Shown here: positions 56,201 to 64,000 of the stretch, one piece after another | Numbering within the stretch: position 1 is the stretch's first letter | Layout of the letters: every line of letters begins with the position of its first letter | Assembly: GCA_050084515.1 (NCBI GenBank) | Contig: CM114273.1 | Location: 30,504,001 to 30,568,000, forward strand | Source: Blasia pusilla | Taxonomy: Eukaryota > Marchantiophyta > Marchantiopsida > Blasiales | Direction: 5' to 3' | Length of the DNA stretch: 64,000 nt | The notes under the pieces: model-generated | The model's input: only the letters and a program-made list of their open reading frames with translations | What the model was told of the DNA's origin: nothing | Database searches by the model: none | Made by a program: the position numbers and the translations under genes

Positions 56201-57200
56201 CTCTCTTGCTCATCCCCTTAGTGCCACTCCTGATCCACCTTGGTCAATGAGGTCAGTGGCTTCAAAATTGAGCTGAAACCCTTGATGTACCGTCGATAGA
56301 AGTTCGCCAATCCCATGAATGCACGAACTCGACTCACATCTATAGGGCATGGAATGTGTGAAATAGCCTCTATCTTTGTCTGCTGCACACCAAGGCCACC
56401 TAGGTATATCGTATGACCCAAGTACTCAATTTGGTTGTAGAAGAACTTGCACTTGCCTGGATGTAGCTTTAGCCCATGTTACTGCAATCGTGAAAATACC
56501 TCCTCTAGATGTGGCTCATGCTCATGCTCGCTCGTGGCGCTAAAGACTACGATGTCATTAATATAACACCTAACAAAATCCATACCTCCCAAGATCCTAT
56601 CCATAACCCTTTGAAACTCAGCCGGGGCATTCTTTAACCCAAATGGTAAGAATCACCACTTGTACAAGAAATCCTTCCGATGCCCCAAAATGCCATCTTC
56701 TCTGTGTCCTCCAATCTGATAGGCGGCTGATGGTATCCGACTCGAATATCTAACAACCTCAAGACCTTTGCATGCCCAATAGCATCAAAGATCTCCTCAT
56801 GAGTGGGCATGGCATACCTATCGGACTTCGTCTGATGATTGATGGGTCGATAATCTCCACACATCCGCCTATCCGTTCACTTGCCATGCACATCCTTCTT
56901 GGTGGGTATGACAGTGGCAGATGCATACTCTCCATGCGACATCTCCACTAGTCCCGCTCGAACCAAGTCGTGACTCCTACTCTGAATCAGAGCCCTCTCC
57001 ATCTCATTGTACCTGTAGGATCGTCGAAAGATCGGCGTGTCACTCGACAACTCAATGCGGATCCTTGGACCCTTCAGCGTACCCAAATCATGCATACTAA
57101 ATGCAAAAGAGCTCCTAGAACTCCTAAGGAAATGGTGTATTTGGCGCCGCTCTCCTCCTGCCAACTTAGGGCCCATATCTAGCTCCAAAGTCTCCATCGT
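56200..57200 (-). pseudogene. pol: Reverse transcriptase of E3
   Basis: METLELDMGPKLAGGERRQI begins near 57197. It is followed by MCGDYRPINHQTKSDRYAMP and the motif A region (about 56750). The active-site tetrad reads Y-I-N-D (near 56568), so the first catalytic Asp is Asn, which should abolish polymerase activity. IYLGGLGVQQTKIEAISHIP and FMGLANFYRRYIKGFSSILK complete the domain. Confidence 0.85.
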
Positions 57201-57401
57201 GACTACGATAGGACTCTTTGGCGCTGGTGTCGGTGGTTGCTATGGTGCAACCCCGTCTCGGACAATAAAATTTGACTCCTCCCCTGCAGCCAATTGAAAA
57301 ATTGGATCTCCATGTGCAGTACCCAAAACCACCCTCGATGTTGTGGCTACCATCTCATGGCGTACCTGCAAAACATCCCAAGCAGTCGAGGGGTGTCTCT
57401 C

Positions 57402-58700
57402 TATGATACCCACAATTTTGTACTTTTAGAAATTCATATATTTTTATTCAAGGAATACAAATTCTATGAAGTGAAGATTGTACATATAAGATTGTTTTAA
57501 ATATTATGTTTATGAAATTGGAAGAATGAGTTATATTGAAATAGATCACAAAGCTCCTAGGACAAGGCAGAGAGGTGGAAAATCAAGGATTTGCCTTCGA
57601 GGAGATGGGAATGCGTTAACGAAGTCTAAAGACTAAGAGCAAAGCTTGGAAAACACAACAAAGCCTTATTAAGAACATGTTTATGAAGTGCTTCGCTCTT
57701 GAACGATGCTCGATGAAGAAGAAGAGGAAGAATTACTTCGCTCTCCAGAGAAGCATGAAGAACGAAGCACCTGGAACAAGAGCAAAGAATGCAACACTTC
57801 ATCCTCAGGAAGAGGTTCGTCCTCAAGGGAAGAAGAAGAAGTCCAGACTTAGCAGCGAAGCGAAGCTAAGACTCGAAGTGATTTCAAGCGGCACAACGTT
57901 AGAGTAGTTAGGCTAGGAAGAGGCGTGACTTTTTGGACCAGATACGAAGTTAGGACACTTACGTGCAACGGATTCATAGCGATCATAGGAAAAGATAAGA
58001 GAACCGTAGATTAAGGTAGTTACAAACTCTCAATAGACACTAGATTCGTAAGAGACGCTTCAGATCTTTGGACCTACCAGTGCCTCGAAAGATATTTAAG
58101 AAGCATGAAAGTAGCTATCCTCATCATTCTTTCATGAAGTCCTTATGTTGTAGGAATGGTCCGAGCAAGGGAGTAGTACCCTCTCGAGCTTGTATAACAC
58201 TTCGAAGCTTTCTCATTCTTGATGGAGTAGTAAAGCACTTATTTCTTCATTCTGATGTGCGATGCATATGTTTGAGAATTCTTATTGGGTCTGCAGAGTG
58301 AAGAGTGAATTAGGAGAACACTTCCATCATTAGAATAATCAACACGGAGTTGTAAGAAATCTGTTCGGCAGAGAGTAGCCCGCCTAGACGGATTGAGTTC
58401 CGAAAGTAGGAGAAGCCAGCTTCTTGTTGAGATCTCTGTGAGGTTCTTTGATTTTGAGTGAAAATCTATCTGAGCATGATTTCAATTCCACTGGAGAGAA
58501 TCAAGGAAAGAAATATTGGTACTAATAGAGAGAAGAGTACACTGATAAATGATTGAATCCAAAATGTACACACTTAACTACAACTATTGCAAGATAAATG
58601 TCATTTTGAACTCTCTTTTCATATAATCGTGATCCTCTTGGGGATCAAACTCATTAAATTACTATAAAAATATCAATTTTTATACTTCTTGTACATTACA
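57402..58700 (+). mobile_element. Nested solo-LTR-like insertion in E3 pol
   Basis: 1299 bp from TATGATACCC to GTACATTACA (plus strand), flanked by CTCTC at 57397-57401 and 58701-58705. E2 has a single GAGAG at the same point (near 30523), an empty site. There is no coding capacity. It is rich in GAAGAAG/GAAGCGAAG in the middle. Size, ends and 5-bp duplication fit a solo LTR with a mutated first TG. Orientation is uncertain. Confidence 0.82.
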
Positions 58701-58705
58701 CTCTC

Positions 58706-60090
58706 CCGATCACCCTTAGCGTGTCGATCTCCTTGGATCTCGCCCCCAGCCATTGCCTCAACCGTCTCGGTAGGCATGGGGCTCACCAACGCAACTGCTG
58801 TGATCTCTCGCATCCTCAAATGACGTTGCTCAACTACTCCTAAGCTGAAAATCCATGTCAAGTAGTTCAGGTCCATGGCTTGACCCAAGACATGACGTCA
58901 TGATGCCTCTGATAGTGACGGTTCTGCCGTCACTCCGGTGGGGAATCCCATCGCTTGCTCTAGCTTATCGACGTTGGGCTCCACCAACCTCTGTACATGA
59001 TCATCCCAAACCAAGCCAGTTCCGGCCTCCTTGAATGCATAGGAAGCACGAAAACTCACAAATGTGGGAAAGGCTGCCCATGACATGCCAATCATGTTGA
59101 CCACAGTCAACGATGGTTGATTATCGTGCCTCAGTGCCTGTGATTGACAATATGGATCCAGAATAGAATCCACCAACAAATCAGAGGGGCACTCCACTCT
59201 AGCATATGCCCTTCGCAACACCTCGTGTGCTACCAAGTTGGTCCACTAAAGACGCATGCGATGTGCTCGTGAATCCACACTCGCCGCATCCAACAAAACT
59301 ACCAGGCCTATCATGCGCGTACTTGATGTGCACTTGTCACCACACGTGACCTCGAATCGCTTAAAATTGGTACATTCTCCAGAATGTATGCTGGAGGACG
59401 AGACTGATACTCTTGCAAGTGTTGCAAGATCCGCATTATCTCCCAAAACAACATGGATGGAGAGTCAGCTAATCCGCTATCCTTCCCAACACTCAAGTGG
59501 CCTTGACATGGCCCCCCAACAATGAAATATCCCTCGGTAGGGAACTCTCGTAACCGTGAATGGCGGACGCAGACAAGAAGTTGGGAAAATGGAGGCGTAA
59601 GCTGCGCCACATGGTGAAGTGAAGCGCGCCTCACAACATCATCAATCTCCACATACAGGTATTGCTGCACGTGCATTCCAGCCTGCAAAACAACAAGTAG
59701 CCCAGTGTTGATCCCTCCAAAGAGATCCAACACTCGAAAACCCTTCTCTGGGATGCACCACACAATCGAGGTTGTGTCCAAAGGGGTCACAGTGGCACTC
59801 CTGGCTACCTGGGGTTCCTCTGACCCGTCATACTCTGGTGCAAATGTCTCACTCCATGCGGTCTGCACATGCTCAGTGGCTAAGCATTGAAGCTCCTCAA
59901 TCGAGTCCCAAAGCGGCACCTCTCCTTCACGGACTGATGCAGCTATCGTGACACTCCTCTCAATAGAAATGTGAGGAACGGGAGTATCCTTTGCATGGAC
60001 ATGCCCCTCAATAAAATCACTAGGCCAAGTGATAGCACTGCTAAATGCTGCTAAGGTTGCCATCTCTCTTGGCCGTCGCTCGATCACTGC
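58706..60090 (-). pseudogene. DNMT3-like C5 cytosine methyltransferase domain in E3
   Basis: Minus-strand frame 60087-59311 (258 residues) has motif I VLDLFGGINTG (about 59735), VEIDD after it, motif IV GGPCQGHLSVG (about 59510) and motif VI YILENVPIL with the catalytic Glu (59371-59379). The following frame has AHRMRL, then a stop in place of a Trp, then WTNL (motif VIII, about 59250). Frame 59236-58898 carries AYFAF-like motif IX/X sequence and EQAMGFPTGV. VLGQ/MGQAMDLNYLTWIF ends the domain near 58830. Compared with E2, 49 bp before PCQ are missing and a nearby +1 shift restores the frame. The long frame is therefore not an intact enzyme. Confidence 0.85.
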
Positions 60091-60099
60091 ACTTGTGAA

Positions 60100-60720
60100 T
60101 CGAATGGGTAATGAGCTAAGGCGCCTATCACCTCACTGCCATCCTCGTGTGTAGGACGCTGACTCCTCCCAATAATCCAAGGAAAACCCCATCGAATATA
60201 ACACTGCTCCACCAACCAAGACGTCGTAGGACTCTACATCAGTCACTATTGCCTTGGCTTGCACCATAGACTCATCTGTAGGATGTCTCGGGAAAATCCT
60301 CACCACGACCTCCAATTGGGTGATATACTATCTGGTACTCGCTCCACCCAAGGATGTTTGTATCCGGAATGGACAACGCTCCACATCGGCTCTTGTCAAG
60401 CCCAATCCTTTAAATGACGCTTTCCCCAACATCAGTGGTTGCGCTCCTGAATCCAACAAGACGCGTTGCGGACTGAAAGTTATACCTCCTAGACTCACCA
60501 ATGGGAAGACCTCTCCCCCGTTATCCTGCAACACAACACCAGGAGAAGCCATGGCGCGCTCTATCGCAGGTCTAGCCGGCATCTCCACCATCCTAGCAGC
60601 CGCAGCCTGCCATGAATCTGACGTGGACGTCGGAGCATCCGCTCCAAGGGCAGGTCCATCACCTCCTCTCCAATCACCTCCTCCGTGCTTGCACACCAAT
60701 AACATCACCAACTCTCCGGG
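60100..60720 (-). pseudogene. Protease region of E3
   Basis: The first half near 60480-60330 reads LLDSGAQPLMLGKASFKGLG with an intact DSG. The second half is YDVLVGGAVLYSMGFSLDYW near 60240-60180. The halves are joined by a stretch with a frameshift near 60315. This is the best protease of the group here. Confidence 0.75.
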
Positions 60721-62440
60721 AACTATGATCAGGATCCATCGATGGGGTTCTCATCGCCTCGGACAACAAGAAATATTGAGGAAGCCTGGTGTGTTTCTTG
60801 GCTTCCCCTCGTTGTGGATCCAACTCTGCGGGTGCTCCACGTGTCACAACTGCGGTGGCCTCCATTTGGGCAACCATGCATATCCAACTAGGATCTTCCA
60901 TATCTCTGGCTGCTCCATATGATGTCGATGCCACGGATCCGGCGTCGGTAATCTCAATGCCATAGCGGCAATCTGCTCATGTAGCTAGTGTATCGAGCAG
61001 CCATCCCAACCTCATGCTTGGCATCTTCCTCGACGCGCCTAGGTGGTGAGACTCTACCTCCTCCACGGGCATGTCCACCACCTTGTCGGGCAACTCCAGC
61101 TCCTCGTCCCCCAACGAGACCACTAGGTGCACGATCTCTAGGCCCATCCGGATCGGCTACTTGCTATGGTACCCTCTATGGCCCTTGGTCCGGACGTAAC
61201 TCAAGGTATAAACTGAAATACCTGGCGCGTGTGTGACCATACCTCTGACAATAGTCACACTGATAACCTCCTGGTGCAGCACAATCTCCTCCTCCATGCT
61301 GAGGCACATGTCCATGATCCTGACAAGTGCAATCACACTGATGATGGACTCCACCACATGACCAACAAGTAATCGTAGGCGGCTGCTGTTGAGCCGCATA
61401 TGAAGGGATAGGTCTCTATGGCATGGCCTCTCGGTATCCTCCCTAAGCTCGTGGTGCCACAGTTGACCTATCTCGGAGTCCACGTTGTGGCACTGGTGGT
61501 GTTGGCAATTGTGACTGATCTCGCCCAGAACCCATGGTGGCTACGCTCTCCTCCGCCATGTTGCGCTCAATATTCTCGGCGGTCCTAGAAACATCTCTCA
61601 ACGTAGGGGAGATGTTCTTAAGAAGCACCTTCTCCCGCACCCGTATCTGCAGGGTCCGATCCAGCATTGCGTACCATGACTAGATAGCCTGAGCCTCTGT
61701 CACCCTTTGAGTGACATTGATCAACCAACGCAAGCGAATGTAAGCCTCACGCAAAATCTCACCCAGGTGCCTCTACAACGGGTCCATATCCCCTGGTAGC
61801 TTGCCCTCAACTTAGCGAAGAACTCAACCACGGGGTTGAACCTCAGACAAACCCGACTAGACAGTGCAACTGCTCCAGTGCAAGTGACCCCTCCTAAAAC
61901 ATCACTAGTAGAAGAGGAAGAAGCCTCTCCTGACTCCTCCTCCTCATTTGAGAACGGCTCCGTCCTTGACACATAGTGTGGGTCATAGTAGAGTCGCCAT
62001 GCCTCAATCTCCTGGGCATATTTGTGGGAGAACTCATGGTAATCGTCTATGGGCACCCCTCTAAATGTTGGAACATACTGTTCTATGTTGTAAACAGGTT
62101 GAACTCTCTAGAGTTCCTAGCCCGTTGTGAGTCACACCAACTCCTTAACTCCGCAATGAAGTCGTGTAGCTTTCTAGTGCCTACAACATCCAAAAACCTA
62201 CGCAGTCCTCTACCTCGGTTGTCCATCTCGTACGTCCAATTGGTAGGACCACTCAATGTGTATGGTGGATTACTAACACACTCCTCTACACACTCCTCCT
62301 CATCTGAAGATGACACAAAAAGAGATCGAGGTGGTCTCTCACATGGAGATCCTCAAAACCTTGCACCACTCCGGGTAAACCCTCATGAGCTACTCTCAGG
62401 TCCACTACCTCGCCTCTCAAAATCCTGAAAGGATGCCGTG
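60720..62440 (-). pseudogene. gag: Decayed gag of E3
   Basis: Starts near 62430 (MASFQDFERR-type start; ASFQDFERRGSGPESS) and continues with TRKLHDFIAELRSWCDSQRA, the core near 61860 and ENIERNMAEESVATMGSGRD. The zinc knuckle near 61225 reads CDYC-4-H-4-Y: the last Cys is Tyr. Frames shift near 62080, 61780 and 61480. Confidence 0.8.
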
Positions 62441-63861
62441 ATGGCCCTCGTGCCCCTCTCACATGATCATTCTCAATCTCATGAGTAATCCCTCACTCAC
62501 TCGAACTAAACATGCCGCACTCAATATACACTCTCTCACTAAGACGTGTGTTGTGCGGTAACAAGCAGCGTGGTGCAACAAATTAAGTGATCTATCATCT
62601 CATCAACAAACCATCCTCAACTTTGGACATCCCACACACGTCTATGTCCCCTAAACCCATACATCATCGATGCTCTCAGCATCAGTATGAAACCCAATAT
62701 CCCAAATAACTTCCCAATACTCGGAAATCCCTCACACGTGCAGAGTAAGAGATCATAATGGATAACTTGACAATAATATCAATGTCGCTCCTCATAAATT
62801 GCAAATCTTGACCCCAACTTGGTCGTGAAGACAACTCCTCCAATCAGCAAGTCTTACTCCTCTCGTACTGACGATGCTCAAACCTCCTCGATGTGCGGTG
62901 CAGGTCTAGCGGTCCGGTGCGGCACTGACGGCACAGAACGACTACAAACGGCACGTCACTCGGGAATGGGGTGCGGCACTTGGCGGCATATCCTCCTCAG
63001 TCATCAATTCACACGCTCTGCTCCTTAGTGAAGGAGCTGCTCCGCGATCGAGATGGTGCGGTGCGGCCACAAGCAACAATTGGCGACGCGTTGCGGCTAC
63101 CAATCACAACATAGCAGCATGAAATGAAAACTGAAACACCCTAAACCCAATGTCACCTACCATCATTGGTTGATGACGAAGTTGCGATGATGGTGGCGGC
63201 CAAAATAAAGTACGTTGTGGCGGCGCAAGTCAGAGAATCAACGGTCGTCGTGGAAGACACTCCACTCCATAATGGCGGAAATGGCAACCAAGGGTGGACA
63301 ACGGCCAAACGCGGCTATGAGGAGTGCTAGGCGGTGGCGGCAGCCGACGATGGACAGTGACGGTTGTTCGTGGATGGTGACGGTGATGGTTGATCATTGA
63401 TGGGGACGGTTGACTGTCGACAACGGACTGTTGATGGCGACGGCCGCCGTTGGCCCGGCGGCTGGTTTAGGGTCTGAACAATTGAACCCTAAAAATTGCC
63501 TAGTAGTGGCAATTTTGCAAGATTGACCATAACTTTTTGCTCGCAACTCCAAATTGCGCATTATCTGTTGCACAACATGCACAACTTCACAATCTAGGAT
63601 GGCGTCAAAACATATTTTGAATCGGAAATTCTAGTAAAAATTGACGAGGGTTGTTGGAAAGCTCAATGTCTCTTTCTCCTATACAGAATTCGGCAGCGCT
63701 TCCGTGCTGATTTCTCCCAACGAAGCAAAGAAAAATAGCAAACTCGCACGCTCTTGCTTTGGTGAGCACTCCCATGAGCCATGAAGCGGGGAACACGGTC
63801 CCCCAACCTACACCAAACATCGAGCAACCAGCGAGCTCCCCCATGAAGCTCTCTCACTCAC
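62441..63861 (-). other. Non-coding leader of E3
   Basis: About 1.4 kb, like the E1 leader. It has one copy of the segment triplicated in E2 (63175-63330) and a GACGGT-rich patch (63350-63430). It provides the empty site for the LTR inserted in E2 at 23895. Confidence 0.7.
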
Positions 63862-64000
63862 TCATTCTCTCTTTGTAAATCACGGTGAAATCTCTCTCAA
63901 CACCATAACTCTCAAATGTGTGCACTCTCACATGTCTTTCTCAATGTCAAACCAAACCCACTCTCCTAATGAGAGGCTTGGGTTACACACACAAGACAAG
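63862..64000 (-). repeat. Terminal block A1 of E3 (partial)
   Basis: The last about 140 bp of block A (ending GTGATTTA on the minus strand), directly followed by CAAAGAGAGAATG and the leader. As in E1 and E2, no block B lies between A1 and the leader. The rest is beyond the window. Confidence 0.8.

Larger units (their letters stand above)
53524..64000 (-). mobile_element. Ty3/gypsy-like element E3, running off the right edge
   Basis: The minus-strand counterpart of E2: block A1 at the right edge (63862-64000, cut), leader, gag, protease, methyltransferase, RT, RNase H, integrase, polypurine tract, B1-A2-B2. A 1299-bp LTR-like insertion lies between methyltransferase and RT. Compared with E2 it lacks the PHD finger and the nested LTRs, giving empty-site references for both. 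Stops, frameshifts and altered active sites show it is inactive. Confidence 0.85.

Noticed and set aside
59311-60087. Intact methyltransferase gene in E3
   Set aside because: The long frame results from compensating indels that remove the strand before PCQ, and motif VIII carries a stop.
60254-60922. 222-residue plus-strand frame
   Set aside because: Antisense to E3 protease/linker; the opposite strand carries DSGAQPLML and matches E2.
1-64000. CRISPR arrays, rRNA operons, bacterial or organellar insertions
   Set aside because: No regularly spaced short repeats, no rRNA sequence and no bacterial-style operons were seen.

Overview
The window looks like transposon-dense intergenic DNA of a eukaryote, most likely a streptophyte (a charophyte alga or a non-flowering land plant). 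The clues are a Copia gag of plant type with a Met-initiator-tRNA primer site, plant-style Ty3/gypsy polyproteins, an R2-like non-LTR element with a C-terminal endonuclease (rare in flowering plants), and a DNMT3-like cytosine methyltransferase inside gypsy elements (retrotransposon-encoded methyltransferases are known from charophytes and dinoflagellates). The taxon is an inference. Nearly every long reading frame is a decayed transposon protein. I see no rRNA, CRISPR or bacterial gene.

Layout. 1-4515: 5' half of a minus-strand gypsy element (E1), inserted in a minus-strand Copia remnant (4516-c.6100). 6100-8041: AT-rich DNA with an old LTR piece. 8046-8675: solo terminal repeat of the E1/E2/E3 family. 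9570-14009: non-LTR element N1 (+). 15117-17125: at least four phase-matched exons of an unidentified, probably host, gene on the minus strand, next to a 354-bp tandem duplication (17316-18023). 18496-18737: a 242-bp MITE. 18738-19330: a diverged tail of a third non-LTR element (N3). 19340-21639: no recognised gene. 21739-35416: gypsy element E2 (+), the most complete copy, with two nested solo-LTR-like insertions. 35417-41480: AT-rich DNA with inverted repeats around a gypsy gag remnant (-). 41481-45870: non-LTR element N2 (-). 45965-48090: GAGTCAT-rich repeats, a GA microsatellite and a tRNA-like sequence. 48091-49410: another gypsy pol remnant (-) split by a large inverted repeat. 49425-52412: a 5'-truncated, internally deleted gypsy element E4 (+). 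53524-64000: gypsy element E3 (-), running off the right edge, with a nested solo-LTR-like insertion.

Main result. E1-E4 form a gypsy group with three unusual properties. (a) The polyprotein order is gag - protease - DNMT3-like cytosine methyltransferase - reverse transcriptase - RNase H - integrase - PHD finger, with the PHD finger where a chromodomain might be expected. (b) The terminal repeats are split: a 5' copy of block A only, then the internal region, then B-A-B, as in PAT/Ngaro-type DIRS elements, although these elements encode an H2C2/DDE integrase. (c) The B|A joint inside the 3' end is a small palindrome of the form GACA-NN-TGTC, like an LTR circle junction. The architecture recurs in two LTR subfamilies (E2/E3 and E4), and the solo copy is exactly A-B. 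All copies here are decayed, so the pattern is inferred from comparing them.
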